Numbered from the stretch's first letter, positions 8,708 to 17,525 are shown. The stretch is DNA of 64,000 nucleotides from UBA11403 sp963784615 (GCA_963784615.1 CAWASG010000001.1:434001-498000), one strand, 5' to 3'. Translations and numbers: made by a program. Notes: generated from the sequence alone by a model not told the origin.

Positions 8708-8782
8708 GTATTAATACATATACTATTAATAACACGGCCCGTTCCTCTACATTGAAAAATGCACGAGCGGGTTTTCTTTTTT
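8708..8782 (+). ncRNA. Putative small structured RNA upstream of abi gene 1 (abiF-RNA-like)
   Basis: A compact fold is visible. CCCGTTC (8738-8744) pairs with GAGCGGG (8765-8771, one G-U), enclosing a hairpin CATT-GAAA-AATG (8750-8761), and a T-rich run follows (8772-8782). A TATTAATA pair lies just upstream. The unit ends 13 bp before the Abi start codon. A second Abi gene at 60360 has an RNA of the same architecture. Structured RNAs next to Abi_2/AbiF genes have been reported (abiF RNA motif); the link to that motif is my inference. Confidence 0.5.
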
Positions 8783-8795
8783 GTGAAATTAAAAC

Positions 8796-9773
8796 ATGTC
8801 GCTTTATAAAAAACCCCACCTAACCTTTGAGCATCAGCTTGAACTATTAAAATCACGCGGATTGGAAGTAACAAATGATAGTGTAGCGTTAGAGTATCTA
8901 CGCCGGTTAGGGTATTACCGTTTAAGTGGGTATTGGTATCCTTGTCGGAAATTACTTCCATTTTCAGAGCGCCAGTCGAAACCTATAAGACCTCAACGCG
9001 CAGATGAGTTTATGGCAGGTGCTCGATTCCAGGATACCGTGGATTTATACGTCTTTGATAAGAAATTGCGTTTGTTAATCTTGGATGCTATTGAGCGCGT
9101 TGAAGTGGCTTTTCGGGTTGATATCGCTTATCTCCTTGGAGAAAAAGACCCTTTTGCTTATACCAATCCTGATTTGTTACATGGGAATTTTACTAAGAAA
9201 GTTGATCCAAAGACAGGTAAAACTCGTTATCAAGATTGGATTGCTAAACATGAGCAGTTGATTCGGCGATCAAAAGAAGATTTTGTCGGGCATTTTAAGG
9301 CTAAATATGAGTTACCATTGCCAATATGGGTGGCGATTGAGTTATGGGACTTTGGTCTTTTATCTGTTTTTTATCAGGGAATGGCAGTAAACGATAAAGC
9401 CGTGATTGCTAATAAATACAATATTCCTGATTGGCAGATTATGGAGAGTTGGCTCCGGTCGTTGAACTATGTTCGTAATGTGGTGGCGCATCACAGTAGA
9501 CTATGGAATCGCAATTTAATTGATCAACCAAAGCTTGCAAAGAATGGTGAAATGCCAGTCTTTGATCAGTTTATTGGCAATATTCATATGACTTCAAGAG
9601 TATACGTAGTGCTGTGTATTTTGGCTCATTTTATGCGGGTGATTTGTCCTCGATCAACGTGGCATATGCGAGTAGTTGAGTTGATGGGGTCTTTCCCTAA
9701 ATCAGATCATTTGGATATTCAAGATATGGGTTTTCCAAAGGGTTGGGAGCAGCACGTATTTTGGAAAGCTTAG
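8796..9773 (+). CDS. Abi_2-family abortive infection protein (HEPN-type)
   Basis: A 325-residue protein of the AbiD/AbiF family. The N-terminus has the diagnostic YLRRLGYYRLSGYWYP. A central block reads YVFDKKLRLLILDAIERVEV. The C-terminal half contains RNVVAHHSRLWNR, an RNxxxH motif as in HEPN ribonucleases. Family members act in phage defence or as toxins. There is no good ribosome site, and a terminator-like hairpin lies directly upstream, so expression is probably kept low and may be RNA-controlled. A paralogue lies at 60360-61256. Confidence 0.85.
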   Translation: MSLYKKPHLTFEHQLELLKSRGLEVTNDSVALEYLRRLGYYRLSGYWYPCRKLLPFSERQSKPIRPQRADEFMAGARFQDTVDLYVFDKKLRLLILDAIERVEVAFRVDIAYLLGEKDPFAYTNPDLLHGNFTKKVDPKTGKTRYQDWIAKHEQLIRRSKEDFVGHFKAKYELPLPIWVAIELWDFGLLSVFYQGMAVNDKAVIANKYNIPDWQIMESWLRSLNYVRNVVAHHSRLWNRNLIDQPKLAKNGEMPVFDQFIGNIHMTSRVYVVLCILAHFMRVICPRSTWHMRVVELMGSFPKSDHLDIQDMGFPKGWEQHVFWKA

Positions 9774-9784
9774 CTAAAGTCTGA

Positions 9785-9804
9785 GGGACACTCATGGGAC
9801 ACTA
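9785..9804. repeat. Short direct repeat near the att site
   Basis: GGGACACT occurs at 9785-9792 and 9797-9804, just after the Abi gene and about 110 bp before the tRNA fragment. Such arm-type repeats occur near integrase attachment sites. The role here is a guess. The rest of 9774-9915 shows no gene. Confidence 0.3.
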
Positions 9805-9915
9805 GCCGATAAATAATCGCGATAAGTGGCAGTTGTCGGCAACAACCAATTTCATCTAACATGTTGATTGTATTATCGTTAGTTGTCATGTATTGTTGCA
9901 GTTTATAGCGCGGAG

Positions 9916-9965
9916 CCGGATTCGTAATCAGGAGGTCGGAGGTTCGATTCCCCCCAACGGCACCA
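9916..9965 (+). other. tRNA-Thr(CGT) 3' fragment, probable att site
   Basis: The sequence has a CGT anticodon loop (TTCGTAA) in a near-complete anticodon stem, a variable loop, a T arm with loop TTCGATT, and ends ACGGCACCA like a tRNA-Thr 3' end (compare thrW). The 5' half (D arm and acceptor strand) is not recognisable upstream, and the T stem has one mismatch. This is what an integration junction in a tRNA gene leaves behind. It borders the ardA/ssb/integrase block. Confidence 0.65.
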
Positions 9966-10088
9966 TAAAAATCAAGTAGTTACAGAAAATCACAAAAAAT
10001 TAAAAACAAATTTGGTACCAGTCTTGGTACCTAAATTCAAATGTAATTGATTTACATTCTTTGATACAGTTATTAGGGTATAGCCTAA

Positions 10089-10481
10089 ATGCCACAAATC
10101 TCGCTAAAACTTTCAAACAATATCGATATTAGTCGCATTAATTTTAAAGATCTGTTTGCGAAGATACATCAAGCCTTAGGCGAAATGCCAAATTTAGATA
10201 TTAAGACCTGCAATAGTGGCGTTATTCAAGAAATTTATTCGTATATTGGCCTAGGCGATGAGAGTGCAACAAAAGTGTACTTAGAGGTTTTATGGCTTGA
10301 GAGCGATGAGAGAATAGCCGTAAAAAAAGAACTTGCACAACAGCTTATGAATATTCTCGATACTATACTTGTTCCACAGATAGAGCAGCAAAGTTTGGTT
10401 TGCATTCCGCGTGTGCGCATTGGTAATTTGGGTACGCTTGATGTGGATTATCATATCAAAGGACGAAGCAGCAAGATTTGA
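10089..10481 (+). CDS. Tautomerase-superfamily protein (DUF1904-like)
   Basis: A 130-residue protein starting MPQISLKL, with proline as second residue as in tautomerases. A central KVYLEVLWLESDERIAVKKE resembles the conserved VEVLWF block of DUF1904. No partner genes point to a substrate. It is the first gene after the tRNA fragment and is convergent with ardA. The family assignment is moderate and the function unknown. Confidence 0.5.
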   Translation: MPQISLKLSNNIDISRINFKDLFAKIHQALGEMPNLDIKTCNSGVIQEIYSYIGLGDESATKVYLEVLWLESDERIAVKKELAQQLMNILDTILVPQIEQQSLVCIPRVRIGNLGTLDVDYHIKGRSSKI

Positions 10482-10488
10482 TCTGGGT

Positions 10489-10515
10489 AAAAAAAAGCCC
10501 CAATGACGGGGCTTA
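10489..10515 (-). terminator. Terminator of the ssb-ardA transcript
   Basis: On the minus strand AGCCCC and GGGGCT (10496-10501 and 10508-10513) form a hairpin with a six-base loop, followed by a run of eight T. It overlaps the ardA stop codon. Confidence 0.8.
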
Positions 10516-11019
10516 GTAATGTGAAAAAACGTGAGTTTTTCCTTGAGCTTCCAGTGAAAAATAATCGTTTATAAACAGATCACGGGAAAACGCTTCGTGA
10601 TCAATGTAAAAAATCAAATTCTTCGGTATAACATCGCTGTAACATTCTTCAAAAATGCATTGTGCAAAATCAACCTCACTATCGTAGGATCCATGGTACT
10701 GATCCTCTAAAAGCGTTTGCGCATCATCGACTGAGTAGTCGCCCAAAAGAGCGGCGCCTAATTCTCCATGTTCATCGATGAATTCGGCGAGTTTGGCCAC
10801 ATATGGAATGCTTTCATTTTCGTCGATTCGTGCATCACCAAATCCGGAATAGTCGTGAATCGACCATTCCTCAGATCCCTCAATCGGACTTTCTGCAAGC
10901 ATGTCGAAGATGTCTTGATAAATCTCATCTTTGTCCTGCAATGCTTCAATCCATTTTCCGTAAAGATAGCCTGAGTTGTAAGCTGCGAGGCAAGCCACGT
11001 AGATTTTTGGGGTATCCAT
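10513..11019 (-). CDS. ardA: Antirestriction protein ArdA
   Basis: A 168-residue acidic DNA-mimic protein of the ArdA family. It starts PKIYVACLAAYNSGYLYGKWI, the family's N-terminal signature, and contains YSGFGDARIDENES and ALLGDYSVDDA. ArdA inhibits type I restriction enzymes, protecting incoming single-stranded or unmodified conjugative DNA. It lies downstream of ssb on the same strand, with an intrinsic terminator right after it. ArdA plus SSB is typical of the leading region of conjugative elements. Confidence 0.93.
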   Translation of the reverse strand: MDTPKIYVACLAAYNSGYLYGKWIEALQDKDEIYQDIFDMLAESPIEGSEEWSIHDYSGFGDARIDENESIPYVAKLAEFIDEHGELGAALLGDYSVDDAQTLLEDQYHGSYDSEVDFAQCIFEECYSDVIPKNLIFYIDHEAFSRDLFINDYFSLEAQGKTHVFSHY

Positions 11020-11090
11020 TATATTCTCCTTGATAGAGCAGGAGAGCCATAACCCGTACGGGAGGCTTTCCCCCGCATGGGTTGTTGGAT

Positions 11091-11525
11091 TTAGAAGGGT
11101 ATTTCTTCAGAATTGTCCGTTAACATATCGTGCATTTGCGCAAGATGCGCTTCTGCTGATTTGGAATCGGGATCTGAGGCTTGTTCTTGTTTAGATTTTG
11201 CCTGACCAAGTAATTGAACATTGGATACCACAATGCTGGTTGCACGGTGATTGAGGCCGTTTGTATCTGTCCAGCTATTCGTGCGAAGTTTACCTTCGAT
11301 AAATACTTGGCTGCCTTTGCGTAAATGCTCGGTTACTTTGGTCATTGATCCAAAAAAGACAAGCTGATGCCACTCCACCATGGTTTCCCATTCACCGTTA
11401 CGTTTAACGGATTCATTGGTTGCCAACGATGCTGTGACAAAAATACTACCTTCTTTTGTGGTGATCTGCTTGGGTTCAGCACCAATATTGCCTATCAGTT
11501 GAACCTTGTTTAACGTTGCTGACAT
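11091..11525 (-). CDS. ssb: Single-stranded DNA-binding protein
   Basis: A 144-residue SSB with the OB-fold sequence (NKVQLIGNIGAEPKQ, then WHQLVFFGSMTKV and GKLRTNSWTD). The C-terminus is the acidic tail DNSEEIPF, which recruits partner proteins. As an element-borne SSB it probably coats transferred strands during conjugation. It is transcribed with a small upstream gene and ardA, downstream of a structured leader. Confidence 0.95.
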   Translation of the reverse strand: MSATLNKVQLIGNIGAEPKQITTKEGSIFVTASLATNESVKRNGEWETMVEWHQLVFFGSMTKVTEHLRKGSQVFIEGKLRTNSWTDTNGLNHRATSIVVSNVQLLGQAKSKQEQASDPDSKSAEAHLAQMHDMLTDNSEEIPF

Positions 11526-11620
11526 TGTATTCTCCTATCGATTGATTTAAAAATTCGCACAACAGGAAAACACCCGCACAGGCAGTTGTTTTCCTGTTGT
11601 GCGGTGGGGGATGTTTCAGT

Positions 11621-11818
11621 TTAGACAACACACGGAAAAACCCATCGGGCTAGTGCGCGTTTCCGTTGAAGGGTAGAACGAAGAATCTCTAATTCCTGAT
11701 CGATGAGCTTCATATCCTGAATCGATAACTCATTTTGCAATGAGCAAAGTTCATTAACACTTCGAATGAGGCTAAAGATGGCTTGTTCTGTTCTTGGGAT
11801 GTGAGGGGTGACTTGCAT
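11621..11818 (-). CDS. Small hypothetical protein upstream of ssb
   Basis: A 65-residue, mostly helical protein (TEQAIFSLIRSVNELCSLQ, EILRSTLQRKRALARW). ATG at 11818 is chosen because AGGAGA stands about 9 bases before it. It is the first gene after structured leader 1 and the upstream partner of ssb and ardA. Not recognised. Its place suggests a leading-region or establishment gene. Confidence 0.5.
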   Translation of the reverse strand: MQVTPHIPRTEQAIFSLIRSVNELCSLQNELSIQDMKLIDQELEILRSTLQRKRALARWVFPCVV

Positions 11819-12065
11819 GGTTATGTCTCCTGTAATCAGAGAAATAACCACCCGACAGGGAAGGCTATTTCCCCGTGGTGGGTTTAACAAATTAAAAAAA
11901 GTTCAGTGAGCAATGCGACACTGGGTGCATCGAAAGCATTGATCACCACAAAGGTGGTTGATTTTCCAAATTATTAAAGAATAAAACAGCGTTTCATGTG
12001 CTGCGTTTTTAAATACTACCCGTGAGTTTCAAGCTCATTGTTGCACTGCGAGGTACACAATGATT

Positions 12066-12175
12066 CCGTGAGGTTTCCCGACTAAACGTTCGGCCACAAG
12101 ATTGGGGAATGAAGGTGGCAATCACAAGACCCGATTGGGTTTCACCAGTATTTCACTGGATCTTCAGTTGTGTTG
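12066..12175 (-). promoter_or_regulatory. Structured leader element 1 (upstream of the ssb-ardA genes)
   Basis: About 110 nt read on the minus strand, closely matching leader 2 at 14251-14365. In order: a hairpin CCAG/CTGG, a hairpin ACCC/GGGT, then GCCAC...TTCCC...GTGGC...GGGAA, two interleaved stems that form a pseudoknot, and a further hairpin CATTG.../...CAATG. The first and last hairpins differ in sequence from leader 2 but still pair. It could be a regulatory RNA leader or a folded single-stranded DNA promoter. From 11891 to 12065 I see only this leader's downstream hairpins. Confidence 0.6.
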
Positions 12176-12261
12176 CTTTGATTGTAGCAAGCAAAAACTT
12201 AAATTCAATACCTTGGTTGACGCTGTAACCAAATGAACTTCATTGATAACATACCTCCCAA

Positions 12262-13158
12262 TTATAAGTACGTTCGTGTTATTGCCACACGTGAATGACC
12301 CAATTCGCGGCTGATTATCTCGCGTGCTCTATAATCAATGGCTCGCTCATGACTGTTGAGTAATTTTGTTGGTTTACCGCCTTCTATCGGACAAAGCAGC
12401 CCCTTATTTTGCGGATCAAATTCCCGTGTTAATTCACGATATCGTCGCTGCGCGTAGGCATGACGAAGGCCATGGCATTTTTTAATGCCCATTTGCTTGG
12501 TTTGTACCTGATAATGGCTCAGGTGTTGTTTGTAGGTTCTTGAAGCAGGGATGAGCGATTGTCCGGTAGGTACTTGTTGAATCGCTTTTGATAGCCACTG
12601 ACGTTGCTCCCCATTCGTGATATGCAATGTTCGTCCGATACCGCCTTTCGTCCAGCTGGGTTTTATTTTAAGACAATCACTTTGCCATGCATCGCTCAGC
12701 ACTAATTTCATCGATTCTTCACGGCGCAGACCAAACAGAGATTGAGCTTCAAGCGATAAACGAATCAATGGATCGGTACATTTCGTGAAATCCACATGAT
12801 GAATGGCTTTGTTATGTGTTGGCTTGTAACTTCGTCGGGTGATTTGATAGGCATCGTTTCCCGTCCTAACCAGCTGTGGCTTGTCGAGCAGCACAGCCAC
12901 TTTGCGTAATTTAGACATGTAATTTTTAATCGTCGCCGGATTTTTGCCTTGATGCTTCCAATGCTCGACCAGAATATGGATATGTTTGGGTTTCAAACCG
13001 TTGATATGCGCTACCATATACCCTTTCTCATGCAAATCCTTGATGCAACGATTCAGCATGTGGCGCATGTCGGCTTGGCTCGCGAAGGAGTAGTTTTTGT
13101 TGAGTTTGAGACATTCATTAATTGAATATAGCGCACTGCGCAGTTTGGATTTACTCAT
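12262..13158 (-). CDS. Tyrosine recombinase (ICE integrase)
   Basis: About 298 residues, starting at MSKSKLRSALYS (13158). The catalytic set is visible: Arg in SLFGLRREES, Lys in PSWTKGGIG, HGLRHAYA for the HxxR box, GHSR for the second His, and Tyr in AITRTYL near the C-terminus. It overlaps the upstream integrase-like gene by 8 bp, so the two are coupled. It lies near the tRNA-Thr fragment and probably drives excision and integration of the island. Confidence 0.85.
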   Translation of the reverse strand: MSKSKLRSALYSINECLKLNKNYSFASQADMRHMLNRCIKDLHEKGYMVAHINGLKPKHIHILVEHWKHQGKNPATIKNYMSKLRKVAVLLDKPQLVRTGNDAYQITRRSYKPTHNKAIHHVDFTKCTDPLIRLSLEAQSLFGLRREESMKLVLSDAWQSDCLKIKPSWTKGGIGRTLHITNGEQRQWLSKAIQQVPTGQSLIPASRTYKQHLSHYQVQTKQMGIKKCHGLRHAYAQRRYRELTREFDPQNKGLLCPIEGGKPTKLLNSHERAIDYRAREIISRELGHSRVAITRTYL

Positions 13159-13957
13159 TGAGATACAACCAAAGCGTGTTACGCGATTTGATCCCCATCT
13201 CGTCACGAATCAACCAGCATACTTGATAATTGCCAAGGATAGGGGATAGCTCCGCTTTCAAGTGCTGCGCATAAAGATAACGATAGCTTTTATTGGCCCT
13301 CAGGCGATGAACGGCTAATGCCTGTCGCCATTGATGTCGAATATCAACACAACCATACAATTGCATCAAGCTTTTGGAGCCATGGGTATGAGTTGTTAGA
13401 TCGAGGATGAGTGTTTTCTGACTTTCATTACGTAAAGGAATGCTCCTGTCCTCCGAATTAAACGCAATTTCTCGCGTAATCCAAAGGCTATTATCTCGAT
13501 AATGAATATCTGGAATAAACCGTATGGCCTCACCAAACGTTAAGCCAAATTGAGTCTGCAACGCCATGATCAATCGTGCCGTTGGTTCGGTCATTGTTTG
13601 CCACACATTCGATTGAATACTCTTTTTGCTGCGGCGTTGATAATCGCGCACTAAACAGAGGCTTTGATTATCAATATTCGCGATAGGACAATCGATGCTA
13701 TTTAAAAAGCAACGGATAACCGTCATATATCGCATAATCGTTGCGGGTTGTATTTTTAGCTGTTCCCAATGCCCCACCAATTTTTGTATATGCAGTGATT
13801 TCAATCTGGGCCAAGAGGCCGGCACATCACCCACTAGAAACAAATCATCGATCACCTTATGAATGACATAGGCACGATGTTGTTTTTCCTTGAAGCTGCC
13901 ACGATTGTCCGTCTTTAAATATCGGTTGGCAGTCTGTCTCAAAGACTGTTGTCGCAT
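13151..13957 (-). CDS. Integrase-like partner protein, probably catalytically inactive
   Basis: 268 residues, clearly related in layout to the integrase downstream: SAM-like N-terminus with QPATIMRYMTVIRCFL against the partner's NPATIKNYMSKLRKVA, then FGLTFGEAIRF where the partner has FGLRREESMKL. The first catalytic Arg is thus replaced, and a clear HxxR box and terminal GHSR are missing. It could be a regulatory or structural partner in a heteromeric recombinase. Its stop overlaps the partner's start. Confidence 0.65.
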   Translation of the reverse strand: MRQQSLRQTANRYLKTDNRGSFKEKQHRAYVIHKVIDDLFLVGDVPASWPRLKSLHIQKLVGHWEQLKIQPATIMRYMTVIRCFLNSIDCPIANIDNQSLCLVRDYQRRSKKSIQSNVWQTMTEPTARLIMALQTQFGLTFGEAIRFIPDIHYRDNSLWITREIAFNSEDRSIPLRNESQKTLILDLTTHTHGSKSLMQLYGCVDIRHQWRQALAVHRLRANKSYRYLYAQHLKAELSPILGNYQVCWLIRDEMGIKSRNTLWLYLNE

Positions 13958-14250
13958 GATGTTATCTCGAAAAAGTTATCTGCCCTGGCTTTGGTTTAGT
14001 GTTAGTCGAGCGGCTCACTCAAAGGCGAAACCCGGCTTGCGCCGTTAAGCTCAATTACAGGGGCAAATCAATCGCTATAAGGCAAACGATTTTGCCGTTT
14101 TACTACGATTTTTTGGGTTGTGTGTCTCCTTGTGTTTTACATCGTTAAATGATCAGACAAAGCAAAGCCTCGTCCATAATCCGTGGTCAATACAGAAGTG
14201 TAGATGACTTCAAATTCCCGAGGGAATCCGCTCTACCGGTTGGCAGAGAA

Positions 14251-14365
14251 TCCATGATGGTTTTCCCGACTGAACGTCCGAGCCACTGGGTTAGGGAATG
14301 ATGGTGGCTTTGCATAAGACCTGAAAGGTTTCGCCTGAATCACAGGCTCGTCAGTTATGCTGATT
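14251..14365 (-). promoter_or_regulatory. Structured leader element 2 (upstream of the integrase genes)
   Basis: A second copy of the leader at 12066-12175. On the minus strand: hairpin GCCTG/CAGGC, hairpin ACC/GGT, then GCCAC (with TTCCC interleaved), GTGGC and GGGAA as a pseudoknot, followed by ACGTTCAGTC and a hairpin CTCTxCC/GGxAGAG. The conserved core keeps the pseudoknot bases. The outer hairpins show compensatory change between copies. It precedes the two recombinase genes by about 300 bp; that interval holds no obvious gene. Confidence 0.6.
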
Positions 14366-14411
14366 AAAATCTATCAAAGAGGGGCTTGCGGAGCAAGGGT
14401 TTTTGATGGTA

Positions 14412-14527
14412 ATTTTGTCCTATCGCGCGGGGCGCGTTAGGACAAAATGGGGTAATGTGTTGATTTTCAATTGAAAATCAACGGGTGTTTTTCTGCGTCA
14501 CTGCGGAAGAACTCCTCAGTGACGCAG
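14412..14527. other. Palindrome cluster, candidate oriT or control region
   Basis: Three dyads within 116 bp. ATTTTGTCCTA (14412-14422) pairs with TAGGACAAAAT (14438-14448), with inner CGCG arms. A perfect 24-bp palindrome at 14459-14482 has the half-site GTTGATTTTCAA. CTGCGTCACTG (14493-14503) pairs with CAGTGACGCAG (14517-14527). They lie upstream of the leading-region genes (recombinases, ssb, ardA). Such clusters are typical of transfer origins, but no relaxase gene is in the window to confirm it. Confidence 0.4.
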
Positions 14528-14607
14528 CTAAGTCCACTAGCTAACGGCCTGGTTTATATGGTAGTTTGCAATACGCAATACGCAATGGAAAGCAAAGCAA
14601 CCAACCT

Positions 14608-14901
14608 ATGTCAGACCGATTCCCGACAACAAACGGGTTATTGTCGCGCGCAACAATTGAATACACGCGGCATCAACCCGAACAAACCTTGCTTTATCAG
14701 GTTGTTGAACAATATTATCCTGAATTTTTAGCTCATTTGTCAGAATCAGACAAAACGCTTCCCCAATATGTTCAAAATGAATTTGAAGAACACCTGGAGT
14801 GTGGGCGGCTTGAGCATGGATTTTTGCGGGTGCAATTATATTACCTATACCCAAAGATTGCTTCAAAGCGTTTCAGTGGAGTGCCGTGTATGGTTTTGTG
14901 A
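14608..14901 (+). pseudogene. IS91-type transposase, N-terminal fragment
   Basis: Starts MSDRFPTTNGLL and contains HQPEQTLLYQVVEQYYPEFL and YVQNEFEEHLECGRLEHGFLRVQ, which match the start of IS91-family transposases just before their zinc-binding region. The following residues (LYYLYPKIASKRF) do not match, so the gene is cut here and the catalytic part is gone. Confidence 0.6.
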
Positions 14902-15069
14902 GGTGGATGAGTGTTGTTGGGTTAATTTCACAGCTTAATGGAAGGAATAGTTTCCTGTTGGCCATAACACTGGCATCATGCGCAATGCTTTTCCGATAAG
15001 TTCGCTTAATGAGGTGTTTTTACGAAAATGGTCTATAGTTAAGATATCAGTGGATTTGAGGACCAGAAG

Positions 15070-15567
15070 ATGCCTATTTCACAGGACCAAGCTGCAGAAT
15101 TATTATCTAAATATAGAAATACGTTGGAAAGCTTTGATTTTGCGGGGGGGCGGGGTGCGACTACGATACAAAAAGATCTTATTGTTGCATTAACAACTAT
15201 TGTAGAAGACCCGCAGGCTACCCTTATGTCACAAACTTTACATACAGGGCAGGGGGGTGGTTTTTTTTATGGCCTTGATAGGAGCAATCCACAAGCATTA
15301 TTGCATGGATACATTGATAGCAAGTATGATTCAGACGTTCAGAGTTTATTGGCTGCGCTTGTGATGCCGAGTATGTCCGAGCGTGACAAAATAACACAAA
15401 ATGGAAATAATCCACTCGAAAAGGGATATTTTGAGATTGCTCAAACGAGTAAAAAGGTTTTCGAGCATCTGCGAACAGACTTAAAAAATATATATGCTTC
15501 ACAGTTGGCATCAGTTGTCGACTCTTCTAGCAGTCTAAATATCCAAGCAACAACGTCAGTTGCTGAG
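15070..15567 (+). pseudogene. Unknown large protein, 5' part (split by copy B)
   Basis: 166 codons starting MPISQDQAAELLSKY, interrupted after codon 166 by transposon copy B. The frame continues exactly at 23141 once one copy of the 6-bp GCTGAG duplication is removed, giving 331 residues. No family is recognised. The protein is soluble-looking and polar, without a signal peptide. In a Legionella-like genome such orphan proteins are often Dot/Icm effectors, but this is only a possibility. A GAGGA site precedes the ATG. Confidence 0.6.
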
Positions 15568-15660
15568 TGTAACGTCTCACTCTAATTTACATACCTTGTC
15601 CCGATTTAATTAACCTGAGACAAAAAACCCCAAGGCAAGCACCTCGGGGCTCTCTCACTT

Positions 15661-16461
15661 TTAAATTTGTTTCAACAGAGCGATGGCCTCTCTGATGATG
15701 TCATCTGGTAGATGATTGATGTTTTTATCGGTAGCCAATCGCAGTGATGTAACAATGAGTTTATGTGCTTGTCTTGGATTACCTTTTGAGGACATTCGAA
15801 GCAACTCAAGCGCTGAGTCGGACAACAACTGATGCGTACATCCAGCCTGAGAAAAACCATGTTCAATAAGCTGCTTAAATGCATCGCGCTCAAGAATTGG
15901 CTTCAATTCACAACGTGCTTGAATCCGCGATTCTAATGCAGCATTGGCGGGTTTTCCTATCTCGCGAGCGAGCTCAGGGTGGCCTACCAACCAAACGGTC
16001 ATGTAGTCTTTGGAATCAAAGACAAAATTGAGGAAAGCTGGAAAATCACGAAAGAATTCAGATGGAAGATTTTGTGCTTCATCAATAATGAATACTGGCA
16101 TGATGTTTTTTTGAGTCGCCAAGTGAATGATGTAGTCCTTAATATCGCGCCACAACTGAGCACGGCGATAGGAAGAAGTCAGTCCAAGTGTCAGCGCCAT
16201 TTGACGATAAAAATCGAGTCGACCAAAATCTGTCTCGGCTATGTAGAAAACGCTGTATTGATGTGGGTTTAAAGTGCTGGTTAGTTGTCGAAGTGCGGCC
16301 GTTTTCCCAAGTCCAGGCTCTGCTGTGAGTAATCCAACGCCAGGTGATTGAAGAAGCCAATTAAACTGTTGAGCAAGGCCGGCAAGTTGAGCGTTATCCC
16401 ATAACTGGATGCTTTTTTTTCCTAAGGGCGCTTGGGTTAAACCAAAAAATGATTGGTACAT
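15661..16461 (-). CDS. ExeA/TniB-like AAA transposition ATPase (copy B)
   Basis: 266 residues, almost the same as the copy A ATPase, with the same Walker A (AEPGLGKT) and Walker B (VFIIDEAQ). Only a few substitutions are visible (ILGLA to TLGLT, IKEY to IKDY, DKKI to DKNI). It is intact, so it could still serve other copies in trans although its transposase partner is broken. Confidence 0.85.
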   Translation of the reverse strand: MYQSFFGLTQAPLGKKSIQLWDNAQLAGLAQQFNWLLQSPGVGLLTAEPGLGKTAALRQLTSTLNPHQYSVFYIAETDFGRLDFYRQMALTLGLTSSYRRAQLWRDIKDYIIHLATQKNIMPVFIIDEAQNLPSEFFRDFPAFLNFVFDSKDYMTVWLVGHPELAREIGKPANAALESRIQARCELKPILERDAFKQLIEHGFSQAGCTHQLLSDSALELLRMSSKGNPRQAHKLIVTSLRLATDKNINHLPDDIIREAIALLKQI

Positions 16462-17200
16462 TTAATTATCCTCTCCAGTTGTTTGTGCAAAGGTGCCAAT
16501 GGACTCGACGTAGTCTTCAAAAACCAATTCAACATTGTGCTCACGCTGGATCCCTTCAGGCGAAGGTGCTGCATGTGGTCGTTGGCGCTTACGATTAAGA
16601 TTGGCGTCTAAATCTAATAAAACAGCGGCCCCCAAATTGTCACCGAAGGCTGTTTCAACCCGAACCGCAATATTTGTGTGCGGATTAAATACCAACGTCA
16701 CTTTCTCACCGACAAGGTTGTGATGCACCTCAAACATCTTGCCATCCCAACTGATCGTGCCATCTTTGCGAACAACTCGCTCAGTACGATGGTAGAAAAT
16801 ATCATCGATTTTATTGGCGAAATAAGGCGTTAGAGGGCGCACGTGAAGCAGATCGTCTCTCCAACTATCAAGCGGTGTTTTCTTATCTAATCCACCATGC
16901 AGACGAATATGATAAACATGCTCAATCCAGGCCCAAAGGCGAGCATTGAGATCACCCAAATCACGAATTTTATCGACATCAAGCTCATCGATAAATTGTT
17001 CTCGAAACGTGCGATGAAAGCGCTCGAGCTTACCTTTGCCCTCGGGTTCTCTGGCGCGACAGTAGACAAGCCGTATCTCTAAGTGGGCACAAATAGTTTG
17101 TAATGACTCTGAGCGGTATGCAGGACCATTATCAATAATCAATTTATACGGTACGCCTCGTTTCAATACAGCGGATTTGAGCACGCCCTCTATATCGAGA
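16462..17200 (-). pseudogene. DD35E transposase of copy B, 3' part
   Basis: The C-terminal 244 or so codons of the transposase, including the second Asp (LIIDNGPAY), the Glu (GKLERFHRT) and the Mu-like domain. The N-terminal part is at 21676-22296. Joining 22296-21676 with 17193-16462 restores exactly 451 codons, which fixes the IS21-like insertion with a 7-bp duplication. Confidence 0.85.
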
Positions 17201-17525
17201 CCTCAACGCTAATCTAAATTGACCCACCCATGCTAAAAAAAACTGACCCACTAAATGCACACCACTTATAACCATCACCACTGTAATCAGTTTTATACGT
17301 AAAGCCTAATGTGAGTTATCACGTTCTGTATATGAGTATGCGGGCTAGGGCTAGCCAATGAGGGAGCGGCATGTTGAATAGGCATGGTTATTATTGAAGA
17401 TGGTGGACAAGGTATGATCTCAACCTATTTGCGGTGAGACTGTGATTCCATAATAAAGCACCGATGATTTAGTCTATCGGCGCTAATAAACGTTGATTGG
17501 TCGGAAGGTGTGGTTCATATGTCGT

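Noticed and set aside
9900..9965. Complete tRNA-Thr gene
   Set aside because: No recognisable acceptor 5' strand or D arm, and a mismatch in the T stem; only the 3' part is present.
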